64,000 nt of DNA from JANQIO01 sp038746745. Its GTDB lineage: Bacteria > Pseudomonadota > Gammaproteobacteria > Pseudomonadales > Halieaceae. Within the stretch, counting starts at the first letter, position 1; every line of letters begins with the position of its first letter. The stretch lies in assembly GCA_038746745.1 (NCBI GenBank), contig JBCDKJ010000015.1, positions 4,813-68,812 of the forward strand, read 5' to 3'. Of the stretch, positions 8,048-17,064 are shown piece by piece. The notes under the pieces are model-generated. The model worked only from the letters and a program-made list of their open reading frames with translations. It was not told the DNA's origin and ran no database searches. Both the position numbers and the translations under genes were made by a program.

Positions 8048-8097
8048 GGCTTTTGTGTTGGAGCAAGGCGCGGACAACGGCATGGAGCGAGGCATAG
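8037..8097. repeat. Pair of 11-bp direct repeats around the hupIJ stop
   Basis: GCGAGGCATAG occurs at 8037-8047, containing the hupIJ stop, and again at 8087-8097, just before the hupK start, exactly 50 bp apart. The 51 bp between hupIJ and hupK is the longest gap in the operon before hypE. The pattern suggests a local duplication that added spacing between the two genes. Confidence 0.5.
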
Positions 8098-8101
8098 CGT
8101 G

Positions 8102-9100
8102 ATGAACGCACCGCAGATACGCATTCATGTCAGTGATGTTGGCGTTTCAGTAACGCAGCAACGGCCTGACGTGACGTCCCTGCTCCGCGGCCTGCCTGTG
8201 GATGAAGCCTTGCTGCGCATCCCTCTGCTGTTGCCCATCTGCGGACAGGCGCAGGCTATCGCAGCAAAGCGTGCGATACAGGCGGCTGATGGCAACGCTG
8301 AACGGCAAAACTCAGCGCACGACCTTGCGCTCTATAAAGAGCAGGCTGTTGCAGCGGCCTGGCGGCTAGCGATCGACTGGCCTTCTCTGATCGAACATGA
8401 GCGCCGCCTGGATCTATTGAAATCAGTACAGGATGCGCTTGAACCGGCTGATATTGCCCGCCAGCTGCTGGCATTTGTGCCCGCTCTAGTAGCGGTCGAT
8501 ACGGCTGCAGACCTTGAGCAATGGCTCACTTCCAGCGAGTGCACCGCCGCAGAAGTCATTCGGCATGCGCGGCGTTGCGAACAGGGCATGCATACACCAG
8601 CCCGGAACTGCCTGAAGGAAGCGGCTCTGTGTGCACTGGTTGAGCAATACCTGGCCACGGACGTCTTCGATCCGCTCTCTATCGAACACAAAGGTATTGA
8701 AGTCGGACCACTGGCGCTGCAGCGACATCCGCTACTGGCGGCTTCGCCTGAGGCGGCGTTGTCGCAGCGCCTCGTCGCACAGTTGCTGGATACGGTACAG
8801 ATTGCCCGACAGTTATCTGACGCGCCCAGGGAATCGCAGCACGGCCGGACGCTGTTTAAGGGTCTGGGACTGGGCCAGGCAATGACCGCGCGCGGACCGG
8901 TTTATCATCGCGTCGGCCTCGGGCCAGAGCGCACCGTTTCTGACTGGCGCATTCTCGCCCCTACGGACTGGCATTTCTCTCCCACGGGTCCGTTTCTGCA
9001 GGAGGCGCAAGCCTGCACGAATCGAGAGCAACTACACCTATTGGCAGCGGGATTTGATCCTTGCGCCCCATGGACAGTGGAGGCGCAGCAGCATGCATGA
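8102..9100 (+). CDS. hupK: Hydrogenase maturation scaffold HupK
   Basis: A 332-residue protein of the HupK/HoxV family, a degenerate relative of the large subunit thought to act as a scaffold for Fe(CN)2CO assembly. Two remnants of the large-subunit metal motifs are visible: LLRIPLLLPICGQAQAIA near residue 45, echoing RxCGxCxxxH, and AGFDPCAPWTVEA near the C-terminus, echoing DPCxxCxxH. Only one Cys of each pair remains. The start could be GTG 8099 or ATG 8102; I chose ATG. Its stop overlaps the hypA start. Sequence divergence is high, as usual for HupK. Confidence 0.88.
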   Translation: MNAPQIRIHVSDVGVSVTQQRPDVTSLLRGLPVDEALLRIPLLLPICGQAQAIAAKRAIQAADGNAERQNSAHDLALYKEQAVAAAWRLAIDWPSLIEHERRLDLLKSVQDALEPADIARQLLAFVPALVAVDTAADLEQWLTSSECTAAEVIRHARRCEQGMHTPARNCLKEAALCALVEQYLATDVFDPLSIEHKGIEVGPLALQRHPLLAASPEAALSQRLVAQLLDTVQIARQLSDAPRESQHGRTLFKGLGLGQAMTARGPVYHRVGLGPERTVSDWRILAPTDWHFSPTGPFLQEAQACTNREQLHLLAAGFDPCAPWTVEAQQHA

Positions 9101-9434
9101 GATGGCCCTGTGTCAAAGCATGGTGGAACTCATCAATGACCAGCAGCGAGAGCTGGGCTTCGATCATGTCACCCGTGTCATTGTAGAGGTTGGTGCACTT
9201 GGCCATGTCGATCCGCATGCGCTGGAGTTTGCCTTTGAAGTGGGTGCCAAAGGATCTGTGGCCGAAAACGCGACGCTGGAGATTCGCGAAACCCCTGGCA
9301 AGGGATGGTGCATGGCCTGCAGCGAAACTGTTTCGATCGCACGCCGGGGCGAGCCCTGCCCCAGCTGCGACAGTTATCAACTGATTGTGGAACAGGGCGA
9401 AGAACTAAAACTAAAGGAATTGGAGGTAGCGTGA
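9093..9434 (+). CDS. hypA: Hydrogenase nickel incorporation protein HypA
   Basis: A 113-residue nickel chaperone. The start is chosen at MHEMALCQ, since the MHE N-terminus supplies the nickel site (His2); a longer frame from 9054 would hide it. The zinc site is seen in the pair CMACSETV and EPCPSC, a CxxC-x12-CxxC arrangement. HypA works with HypB to deliver nickel to HupL. The start overlaps the hupK stop and its own stop overlaps the hypB start, so translation is probably coupled. Confidence 0.96.
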   Translation: MHEMALCQSMVELINDQQRELGFDHVTRVIVEVGALGHVDPHALEFAFEVGAKGSVAENATLEIRETPGKGWCMACSETVSIARRGEPCPSCDSYQLIVEQGEELKLKELEVA

Positions 9435-10273
9435 TGTGTAGCGTATGCGGTTGTAGCGAGGGTGAAACACGAATAGAGACATTGACAGACCACAAGAGCC
9501 CACACGCGCATGGGCATGAAGCTGGAAGTGGCATCGGCCATGCCGAAGCCCACACGCATGCTCCGACAGAGCCCCAACTCACGGTTTTGCGCAATGATCC
9601 CGCGGAGCGAGCCCAACTGGTCAGCGTCGAGCAGGACATCCTGAGCAAGAACAACCAGATTGCAGGTCACAATCGACGACACTTCGCTGCCCACAGCGTT
9701 CTGGCGTTAAACCTGGTCTCTTCCCCGGGTGCTGGCAAGACGACCCTGCTGGTAGACACCCTTGAGCGCATGCAGGACCACACCCCGGTTGCGGTCATCG
9801 AAGGCGATCAGGAGACCAGCGCCGACGCCGATCGCATAAGAGCAACCGGGGCGCCAGCGCTACAGGTAAACACCGGTAAGGGCTGCCACCTGGACGCTGA
9901 AATGATCGAACAGGCATTCGCAGCGCTGCATATTCACGATGGCGTGCTGTTTATTGAAAACGTGGGCAACCTTGTGTGTCCCGCCGGCTTCGATCTGGGA
10001 GAGGCACACAAGGTGGTAATTGCCTCGGTGACCGAAGGAGAAGACAAGCCCCTAAAATATCCAAACATGTTTGCCGCTTCCTCTTTGATGCTGGTATCCA
10101 AAGTCGACCTGCTGCCACATCTTAACTTTGATGTGGATGCGCTGATTAATAACGCGCGCAAAGTGAACCCTTCCATCGGGGTGTTAAAAGTATCCAGCAC
10201 CACTGGCGAGGGCATGGACGCCTGGCTGGGGTGGATCGCAGCGGCAAGACAAATGGCCGCTGCCGCTGGCTAA
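9434..10273 (+). CDS. hypB: Hydrogenase nickel incorporation GTPase HypB
   Basis: A 279-residue GTPase for nickel insertion. It begins MCSVCGC, the high-affinity N-terminal nickel site CxxCGC of HypB, which fixes the start. A His-rich stretch follows (SPHAHGHEAGSG, GHAEAHTHAP; residues about 24-46), fitting nickel storage. The P-loop is SSPGAGKTTL (near residue 98) and the switch region includes EGDQETSADADR. Residues NTGKGCHLD carry the G-domain metal-site Cys and His. It overlaps hypA by one base and is followed 16 bp later by hypF. Confidence 0.97.
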   Translation: MCSVCGCSEGETRIETLTDHKSPHAHGHEAGSGIGHAEAHTHAPTEPQLTVLRNDPAERAQLVSVEQDILSKNNQIAGHNRRHFAAHSVLALNLVSSPGAGKTTLLVDTLERMQDHTPVAVIEGDQETSADADRIRATGAPALQVNTGKGCHLDAEMIEQAFAALHIHDGVLFIENVGNLVCPAGFDLGEAHKVVIASVTEGEDKPLKYPNMFAASSLMLVSKVDLLPHLNFDVDALINNARKVNPSIGVLKVSSTTGEGMDAWLGWIAAARQMAAAAG

Positions 10274-10289
10274 CTGCTGCTGCGCTGCG

Positions 10290-12614
10290 ATGAACCATCA
10301 CGTCCCCATCCAATTTGATCCGGCGCAGGATGCCGTCGAGCGACGCAGGCTACACGTTCGCGGCCTGGTCCAGGGTGTGGGATTCCGGCCCTTTGTTTTC
10401 CGCCTGGCCAGAGAATTTAGCTTGAGCGGATTTGTCCGCAATGGCCCCGATGGCGTCATCATAGAGGCTCAGGGCTGCGCGCTGGACGCCTTCATACGTG
10501 CACTACAACAGTCACTGCCGCCGCTTGCACGGATCGACTCGCTGACACAAAGCAACATAGCCCCGACGGCAGCAGGCGACTTCAGCATTGACGCCAGTGA
10601 GCACGGCAGTGCGGCAAGCGCAGCGATTCCCGCCGATAGCGCGATCTGCGAATCCTGTCTGACTGAACTGTTTGACCCTAGCGATCGACGTTACCTGCAC
10701 CCCTTTATCGCCTGCACAGACTGCGGTCCGCGCTACACCATGACGCGACAGCTACCTTATGACCGCGATCACACCAGTATGGCGGACTTCCCGTTATGCG
10801 AGCGCTGCAACGCGGAGTATTCCAATCCAGACAACCGGCGCTTTCACGCCGAGCCTGTCTGCTGTCACGACTGTGGCCCCAGCCTGTCAGTGAGTCACGA
10901 GCATATTGCCGCGCAACTCAAGGCTGGCAGGATCGTGGCGATCAAGGGAATCGGCGGGTTTCACCTGGCCTGTGATGCCAGCAATGAAGAGGCGGTTGCG
11001 CGCCTGCGTCGCAGCAAGCGCCGCGACGGCAAACCCTTCGCCATCATGGTGCTCAATGTAGCCAGCGCACAGCTCTTTACCCAATGCAACGACGCCGCAA
11101 AACAGACTATAGAGAGCGCTGCCAGACCCGTGGTCGTGCTGCCCCGGAGGGACCACGGAAAATCACTGCCGGAGACGCTGTCGCCAGGTATCAACAGCCT
11201 TGGCGTGATGATGCCGTATACGCCCCTGCACTATCTTTTGTTCCACTCTCTGTTGGGCAAACCCACTGGCGCTGAATGGCGCAAGAACGCGCATTCGCTA
11301 GCCCTCGTTATGACCAGTGCCAACCTGAGTGGCGACCCATTGCTGACCGACAACGCCGAGGCAGAGACAGCGCTCGCAGACATCGCCGACTTGGTGGTGA
11401 CGCATGATCGTGACATCACCGCGCGCACCGACGATTCCGTGCTCAGACTATGCGGGGATCAGGCGGTGACTGTTCGTCGAGCCAGAGGATACGCACCAAA
11501 TGCTATTGCCTTATCTCACGCCGGCGCCACCGTGCTAGCGACAGGTGCACACCTGAAGAACTCGCTAGCCCTGACCCGGGGTGCACAAGCCTGGTTAAGC
11601 CCGCACGTTGGCGACCTGGCGTCTCCAGACACCATCGCTTTTCACGCGCAGTGCTGCGAGCAATTACTCGATACGTTCTCGCCGAATCTGGACGCCATCG
11701 CCTGCGACTGGCACAGAGACTATGCCTCGACCCGCCTGGCGGAAGCGCTGGCCCAGCGTTTTTCTGTGCCACTGATCCGGGTACAACATCATCACGCGCA
11801 TTTGGCGGCGGTGTTGGCGGTGCATCACCATGAAGGTCCCGCGTTGGGTATCGCGCTGGATGGGCACGGTCTTGGGGAGAACAGTGAATCCTGGGGCGGC
11901 GAGCTGCTCAAGCTGGAAGGTTCTGCGTTTCAGCGGCTAGGGCATTTTGCACCGCTGCTCGCACCTGGCGGTGACAGGGCGGCGCGCGAGCCCTGGCGGC
12001 TGGCGGCTGGCGCGCTTCACGGTATGGGCCTGAGTGACACCATCACGTCCCGTTTTCGCCAGGAAACCCTGGCCGCACCGCTGGCTGCGCTTTTACAGCA
12101 GGAGCACTGCCCTACTACAACGGCTGCCGGTCGACTGTTTGATTGCGCAGCGGGCTTATTGGGTATTTCCCATCATGCGGCCTTTGAGGGCGAACCGCCG
12201 ATGCGGCTGGAGTCATTGGTCACGGCACCAGAGTCGCTGCCGGGCGCGTTTCAACTCCGTAACGGCGTCCTTGATTTCACCGCATTATTAGCCGCTCTGG
12301 CTGATTGCCGTGATCCTGTTCAGGGTGCTAACTGGTTTCACGGCACCTTGCTGGACGCGCTCACGGCCTGGGCCATCGATGCGGCCGATGCACATGGGAT
12401 TAACACTATCGCCCTTGCTGGTGGCTGTTTCCTCAATCACTGTCTTGCCGTCACCTTGCCCAGGAGACTCATCGCCGCAGGCCTGGAGCCACTGACAGCC
12501 GTCGATATTCCCCCTAACGATGGCAGCATCAGCCTGGGCCAGGCCTGGGTAGCGCGTCAGCAACTACAACCGCATCTCAAGTCCACATCAGAGGGTCAGA
12601 GCGCATGTGTCTAG
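10290..12614 (+). CDS. hypF: Carbamoyltransferase HypF
   Basis: A 774-residue enzyme that makes the CN ligand precursor from carbamoyl phosphate and passes it to HypE. Domains in order: acylphosphatase (about 18-105; RGLVQGVGFRPF), two zinc fingers (CESC, CTDC, CERC, CHDC; about 125-200), YrdC-like domain (about 205-390; GGFHLACDASNEEAV, TSANLSGDPLL) and a Kae1-like carbamoyltransferase domain (about 400-760; VQHHHAHLAAVLA, DGHGLGENSESWGGEL, GGCFLNHCL). All expected metal-binding motifs are present. It overlaps hypC by 10 bp. Confidence 0.97.
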   Translation: MNHHVPIQFDPAQDAVERRRLHVRGLVQGVGFRPFVFRLAREFSLSGFVRNGPDGVIIEAQGCALDAFIRALQQSLPPLARIDSLTQSNIAPTAAGDFSIDASEHGSAASAAIPADSAICESCLTELFDPSDRRYLHPFIACTDCGPRYTMTRQLPYDRDHTSMADFPLCERCNAEYSNPDNRRFHAEPVCCHDCGPSLSVSHEHIAAQLKAGRIVAIKGIGGFHLACDASNEEAVARLRRSKRRDGKPFAIMVLNVASAQLFTQCNDAAKQTIESAARPVVVLPRRDHGKSLPETLSPGINSLGVMMPYTPLHYLLFHSLLGKPTGAEWRKNAHSLALVMTSANLSGDPLLTDNAEAETALADIADLVVTHDRDITARTDDSVLRLCGDQAVTVRRARGYAPNAIALSHAGATVLATGAHLKNSLALTRGAQAWLSPHVGDLASPDTIAFHAQCCEQLLDTFSPNLDAIACDWHRDYASTRLAEALAQRFSVPLIRVQHHHAHLAAVLAVHHHEGPALGIALDGHGLGENSESWGGELLKLEGSAFQRLGHFAPLLAPGGDRAAREPWRLAAGALHGMGLSDTITSRFRQETLAAPLAALLQQEHCPTTTAAGRLFDCAAGLLGISHHAAFEGEPPMRLESLVTAPESLPGAFQLRNGVLDFTALLAALADCRDPVQGANWFHGTLLDALTAWAIDAADAHGINTIALAGGCFLNHCLAVTLPRRLIAAGLEPLTAVDIPPNDGSISLGQAWVARQQLQPHLKSTSEGQSACV

Positions 12615-12841
12615 CCATACCCGTTCAAATCACAGAAGTTATCGACGCGGACCGCGCCCTCGCTTCCGCTGGCGGCGTTATCCGTGAAATCAATACGGCG
12701 TTGGTCGACAAGCTCGCCGCCGGTGACTACGTCATCCTGCACGTAGGCTACGCCCTTTCACGCGTCAACGAAGACGAGGCCGCACGTACCCTTGAGCTTA
12801 TGGAACGCGGCGCTGCACTGACCCCGGGAGAATCTGTATGA
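12605..12841 (+). CDS. hypC: Hydrogenase chaperone HypC
   Basis: A 78-residue chaperone that carries the Fe(CN)2CO group with HypD and hands it to the large subunit. MCLAIPVQI at the N-terminus has the essential Cys2. It lies inside the hypF-hypC-hypD chain, overlapping hypF by 10 bp and hypD by 4 bp (ATGA). It is the standard-length copy; HupF at 5609 is the longer paralogue dedicated to the uptake enzyme. Confidence 0.97.
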   Translation: MCLAIPVQITEVIDADRALASAGGVIREINTALVDKLAAGDYVILHVGYALSRVNEDEAARTLELMERGAALTPGESV

Positions 12842-14013
12842 AGTACATCGATGAATTCCGCGATGGCGAACGTGCCCGCGCGCTGGGTGAGGCGATAGTC
12901 AATGCCGTGCATCCGGATCGTGAGTATCGGCTTATGGAGTTTTGTGGAGGGCACACCCACGCCGTTTTCCGGTATGGCGTCCCGGACCTGCTTCCCGACA
13001 ACGTCGAGCTTATCCATGGCCCCGGCTGCCCAGTCTGTATTTTGCCTATTGGCAGATTAGACATGGCCATACGACTTGCCAGCGATAACCCTGAGGTCAT
13101 CCTCACCAGTTACGGCGACATGCTGCGGGTACCTGGCAGCGGCGGTCAGAGTCTACTCAAAGCCAAAGCCGCGGGTGCTGATATACGAATGGTGTATTCC
13201 GTAAGCGACGCCCTGGAGCTGGCGCGCGCCAATCCGGATCGACACGTCGTGTTTTTCGGAATCGGCTTTGAGACAACCACGCCGCCAACAGCGCTCGGCA
13301 TCGCGCAGGCAGCCTCGGAAGGCCTGGAGAACTTCTCTGTTTTCTGCAACCACGTACTTACGCCTGCCGCCATGAATGCCATCCTCTCTGTTCCAGAGGA
13401 TGCAGAGCCGGTTGCAGTCGACGGCTTTATAGGTCCCGCCCATGTCAGCGTCGTGATTGGTTCAGACGCCTATCGATTCTGTGCCAATCAGCATCACAAA
13501 CCCGTTGTTATCGCAGGTTTCGAGCCTCTCGATGTGCTGCAGTCGATTCTGATGTTGATAGAGCAGCTTAACGAGGGCCGCAGCGACATTGAGAATCAAT
13601 ATACCCGCGCAGTGACGCCAGCAGGTAACCCTCACGCGCAGGCCATCATGCAGCAGGTCTTTGAGCGGCGCCCCGCGTTTGAGTGGCGCGGCCTGGGGGA
13701 GATTCCAGAATCTGCGCTGGCGATTCGAGATGCCTACCGCAGGTTTGATGCGGAGCACCGCTTTGCGATGAACTATCTTCAAGCGTCGGGCACCAAGAGC
13801 TGTGACTGCCCTCAAGTTCTGCGTGGCGCGACAAAGCCGACCGACTGCAAACTGTTTGCTACCAGCTGTACCCCCGACAATCCACTGGGTTCCTGTATGG
13901 TCTCTGATGAAGGCGCCTGCGCGGCCTACTACACCTACGGACGCTTCCGTGAAGAGGCGGTGCAACGCAGACGCGCCCAGCGGCAGCAGCGCCGCGTTGC
14001 GAACCAGCGGTGA
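12838..14013 (+). CDS. hypD: Hydrogenase maturation iron-sulfur protein HypD
   Basis: A 391-residue iron-sulfur protein on which the Fe(CN)2CO unit is built. The catalytic cysteines lie in MEFCGGHTHA and GPGCPVCILPIG, and the [4Fe-4S] ligands in the C-terminal block CDCPQVLRG, KPTDCKLF, TSCTPDNPLGSCMVSDEGAC. All are present in the usual spacing. A short basic tail (QRRRAQRQQRR) ends the protein. It shares ATGA with hypC and is followed 7 bp later by hypE. Confidence 0.97.
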   Translation: MKYIDEFRDGERARALGEAIVNAVHPDREYRLMEFCGGHTHAVFRYGVPDLLPDNVELIHGPGCPVCILPIGRLDMAIRLASDNPEVILTSYGDMLRVPGSGGQSLLKAKAAGADIRMVYSVSDALELARANPDRHVVFFGIGFETTTPPTALGIAQAASEGLENFSVFCNHVLTPAAMNAILSVPEDAEPVAVDGFIGPAHVSVVIGSDAYRFCANQHHKPVVIAGFEPLDVLQSILMLIEQLNEGRSDIENQYTRAVTPAGNPHAQAIMQQVFERRPAFEWRGLGEIPESALAIRDAYRRFDAEHRFAMNYLQASGTKSCDCPQVLRGATKPTDCKLFATSCTPDNPLGSCMVSDEGACAAYYTYGRFREEAVQRRRAQRQQRRVANQR

Positions 14014-14020
14014 AGAAGAC

Positions 14021-15076
14021 ATGAACGCTGATATTGGACGCCGCCAGAGCGGCAAGCTGGACCTCAAGAACGGCCGCGTGGACATGACCCACGGTGCCGG
14101 AGGTCGCGCGATGGCGGATCTGGTGGACAACCTGTTTCGCCCTGCTTTCAACAATCCCATGCTTGCGCGAGCAGATGATCAGGCCAGCTTCCCGGTGGAA
14201 AAAGGTCGCCTGGTGATGACTACCGATTCCTTTGTGATTTCGCCTCTGTTTTTCCCGGGCGGCAACATCGGCAGCCTGGCAGTTCATGGCACTGTTAACG
14301 ATCTGGCAATGGGCGGCGCCGAGCCCCTGTACCTGACGGCCGGCTTTATTCTGGAAGAGGGCTTTCCGCTGAGCGATCTGCAGAAAATCGTGGACAGCAT
14401 GGCAGCGGCCGCGCGCGAGGCTGGCGTCTGGATCGTAACCGGGGACACCAAAGTGGTGGAGCGAGGTAAAGGCGACGGGGTATTCATCAACACTGCTGGT
14501 GTCGGCAGAGTTCCAGCGGACCTCGATCTTTCGGGCAACCGGGCGCGCCCCGGCGACAAGGTGATAGTGTCTGGCACGATCGGCGATCATGGTGTGGCCA
14601 TCATGTCACAGCGCAAAGGTCTGCGCTTCGCTACCGCACTGGAATCAGACTCTGCCGCGCTCAACACGCTGGTGGCGGCAATGGTGTCAGCAGCACCGGA
14701 GGCGCTGAGACTCATGCGCGATCCCACCCGGGGTGGCGTAGCAGCAACCCTTAATGAGGTCGCGCATCAGTCCGGCGTGGGAATACGCTTGGACGAGACC
14801 GCTCTGCCATTGCGGGAAGAGGTACTGGGCGCCTGCGAGTTGCTGGGTCTTGACCCACTCAACGTTGCCAATGAGGGAAAACTGCTGGCGGTGGTAGCAG
14901 CAGACCGTGCCGATGCAGTGCTGACCACTATGCAGCAACACCCCCTGGGGCGCGATGCGGCCATTATTGGCGAGATAGTTGAGGATGGGATGCGGTTGGT
15001 TCGCATGACCACGGCGATTGGCGGTGAGCGGGTGATTGATTGGCTTCACGGGGAGCAATTGCCCAGAATCTGCTAG
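14021..15076 (+). CDS. hypE: Carbamoyl dehydratase HypE
   Basis: A 351-residue ATP-dependent enzyme that dehydrates the carbamoyl group on its own C-terminal cysteine to thiocyanate. The protein ends PRIC, the expected carrier Cys351. The N-terminal PurM-like ATP-binding fold is seen in MTHGAGGRAM, GNIGSLAVHGTVNDLAMGGAEP and TGDTKVVERG. The start is placed at ATG 14021, 7 bp after hypD; a frame reaching back to 13802 overlaps hypD and is not supported. It closes the hydrogenase operon. I see no clear intrinsic terminator in the 127 bp after it. Confidence 0.97.
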   Translation: MNADIGRRQSGKLDLKNGRVDMTHGAGGRAMADLVDNLFRPAFNNPMLARADDQASFPVEKGRLVMTTDSFVISPLFFPGGNIGSLAVHGTVNDLAMGGAEPLYLTAGFILEEGFPLSDLQKIVDSMAAAAREAGVWIVTGDTKVVERGKGDGVFINTAGVGRVPADLDLSGNRARPGDKVIVSGTIGDHGVAIMSQRKGLRFATALESDSAALNTLVAAMVSAAPEALRLMRDPTRGGVAATLNEVAHQSGVGIRLDETALPLREEVLGACELLGLDPLNVANEGKLLAVVAADRADAVLTTMQQHPLGRDAAIIGEIVEDGMRLVRMTTAIGGERVIDWLHGEQLPRIC

Positions 15077-15203
15077 CGGGCTCGTAGCCAGTGCAGCCTT
15101 GTCAATAATCCCATGCCCACACGTTACACGGCGGGCAACACGCAAAGAAGGTCGCTGGCAACTGTCTAAACAGCCGTAGGTAGCAATCCGGTACCAACCC
15201 GGG

Positions 15204-16412
15204 TCATGAACACACTCCCTCTTCAATCAGGGAGGCTATTTCCTCGTCGCTCAGCTTGAGCAAACCCTGTAGAACTTCCTGATTATGGCTACCCACCTCA
15301 CCGCCCGGCCAATCCGTCCGGCCGGGGGTGTCGCTGAGTACGGGGGTGATCGCGGGAATGGTGAGAGAATCACCACCCATATCCACTTTCTGAAACATAC
15401 CGCGCGCATGGAAGTGCGGGTCGTTCATTTGGTCTTCAACGTTGTAGATAAGCCCCACCGGCACTCGCTCGGCTTCCAGAATACTGACGATATCAGCGGC
15501 GGGCAGGCTCGCACACCAGTCTGCGAGAGCAGCGTCAATTTGCGCCTCATTTTCTACTCGGCCTGCGTTATCCGCCATCGCGGGGTTCTCCGCCATGTCA
15601 GAACGACCGGCAGCGGCCATCAGCCGTTTAAAGATAGAGTCACCATTGCCACCAATCACGACATATTTGCCGTCGCCACAGGTGTAGGTATTGGTGGGCA
15701 CGATACCAGTGACAGTGGTCCCAGATGGCTCGCGCTTCACTCCGGCGCCAGAGAACTCCGGCACAACTGCCTCCATCAGGTTAAACATAGACTCATAGAG
15801 CGCAACATCCACCACCTGCCCCGACCCTGAACCACGTTGGCGCTGCAACAGTGCCAGGCAAACGCCCAGCGCTGCGTGGATGGCTGAAATGGTATCCCCA
15901 ATGGACAGATTGGGACGCACGGGCGGACCTCCGGGAAAGCCATTAACATACCGAAATCCCGACATCCCCTCAGTGACAGACGCGTACCCTGGCTTGGTGC
16001 TGTAGGGGCCAGTCTGGCCATAGCCTGAAATGCGCGCGAAAATCAGGCTCGGGTTCAGGGGCTCAAGATCGTCAGGACCCAGACCCCACTCCTCCATCAC
16101 GCCGGGCCTGAAGTTTTCCACCACCACATCAGCAATCAACATCAACTGCTTTGCCAGCTCACGACCGCGCTCGGTTTTCAAGTCCAGCGTTACGCTTTTC
16201 TTGTTGCGACCGATACTGCGCCACCACAGCGACGTACCCTCGTCATCCAGCACCCGCCAGCCGCGGATGGGATCACCTGTGCCCGGGGGCTCCACTTTGA
16301 TCACTTCGGCACCGAAATAGCCAAGTATCGCGCCCGTGAACGGTCCTGCCAGTAGCTGGCCCAGTTCGATAACACGAATGCCGTCCAGCGGACGGTCGGT
16401 ATTTGCAGTCAT
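15204..16412 (-). CDS. CaiB/BaiF family III CoA transferase
   Basis: A 402-residue family III CoA transferase, moving CoA between carboxylic acids by a ping-pong mechanism through an aspartyl-CoA. The N-terminus PLDGIRVIELGQLLAGPF and GAEVIKVEPPGTGDPIR are typical. The catalytic Asp is probably Asp173 in SIGDTISAIHAALG. The KPGYASVTEGMSG block, where many relatives have FD or YD, is normal. It is divergent from the thioesterase gene (140 bp between starts) and convergent with the hydrogenase operon. The natural substrate cannot be read from sequence; the KstD, SDR and thioesterase nearby suggest an acyl or steroid side-chain acid. Confidence 0.92.
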   Translation of the reverse strand: MTANTDRPLDGIRVIELGQLLAGPFTGAILGYFGAEVIKVEPPGTGDPIRGWRVLDDEGTSLWWRSIGRNKKSVTLDLKTERGRELAKQLMLIADVVVENFRPGVMEEWGLGPDDLEPLNPSLIFARISGYGQTGPYSTKPGYASVTEGMSGFRYVNGFPGGPPVRPNLSIGDTISAIHAALGVCLALLQRQRGSGSGQVVDVALYESMFNLMEAVVPEFSGAGVKREPSGTTVTGIVPTNTYTCGDGKYVVIGGNGDSIFKRLMAAAGRSDMAENPAMADNAGRVENEAQIDAALADWCASLPAADIVSILEAERVPVGLIYNVEDQMNDPHFHARGMFQKVDMGGDSLTIPAITPVLSDTPGRTDWPGGEVGSHNQEVLQGLLKLSDEEIASLIEEGVCS

Positions 16413-16552
16413 AGGGAGTCCGTCGTTAACGCGGCGTAGCGCTCACGGTAGGCCGATTGGCGGCCGCCTTGCAAGTGACAGCTACCACGCTGCCAACACA
16501 GGACGTGGAAGTTGCAGTAAGCTTGACAAGGGTTTGAAAAGAGAATTGTCCC

Positions 16553-17038
16553 ATGAGTGAGGAAGCACTCTTTACCAGCTACGCAACGGTGCGTCCGGAC
16601 TGGATTGACTACAACGGTCATATGAACATGGGCTTCTATCTGGTGGCTTTCGATCACGTCGCGACTGACGGCTACATGGACTATCTGGATCTGGGCCTGG
16701 AACATTTGCAGACTGAGCAGAAGTCCACGTTCAGCCTGTCTGCCAACATCGACTTCATCGCCGAACTGATGGAGGGCGCGCCATTGCGGTTTACCACACA
16801 GCTGGTGGATTATGATCACAAGCGACTGCACTTCTACCACTGCCTGTATCACGGCGAAGCAGGATTTCTTGCAGCGACCAATGAGAACCTGGGTATGTAT
16901 ATCGACATGAACACACGTCGCAGCACAAGCTTCAATGATGCACAAATGGAGCGGTTCCAGCAGGAACTGGACCGCGGCGCAGAATTGGGCACTCCCGAGG
17001 GCGTCGGCCGACGGCTCGGGATTCGGCGATCACGCTAG
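16553..17038 (+). CDS. Hotdog-fold acyl-CoA thioesterase
   Basis: A 161-residue single hotdog-domain protein resembling the CdhB/betainyl-CoA-type and FcbC-type thioesterases. The N-terminal block RPDWIDYNGHMNMGFYLVAF contains the usual DxNGHxNxxxY motif of the 4HBT family. The end of the protein is polar and probably extended. It is followed 26 bp later by an SDR gene, so the two are likely co-transcribed. Hydrolysis of a CoA ester linked to the divergent CoA transferase is a reasonable inference. A weak ribosome site (AAGAGA) precedes the ATG. Confidence 0.85.
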   Translation: MSEEALFTSYATVRPDWIDYNGHMNMGFYLVAFDHVATDGYMDYLDLGLEHLQTEQKSTFSLSANIDFIAELMEGAPLRFTTQLVDYDHKRLHFYHCLYHGEAGFLAATNENLGMYIDMNTRRSTSFNDAQMERFQQELDRGAELGTPEGVGRRLGIRRSR

Positions 17039-17064
17039 CACGCTGACACGAAAGGAGCAGGATA

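Noticed and set aside
13462..14590. Two long open frames (232 and 243 codons) antisense to hypD and hypE
   Set aside because: Both lie opposite strong family matches and their composition is that of a reverse-frame shadow.
16409..16945. 178-codon open frame antisense to the thioesterase
   Set aside because: The thioesterase has a clear hotdog motif on the plus strand; the reverse frame has none.
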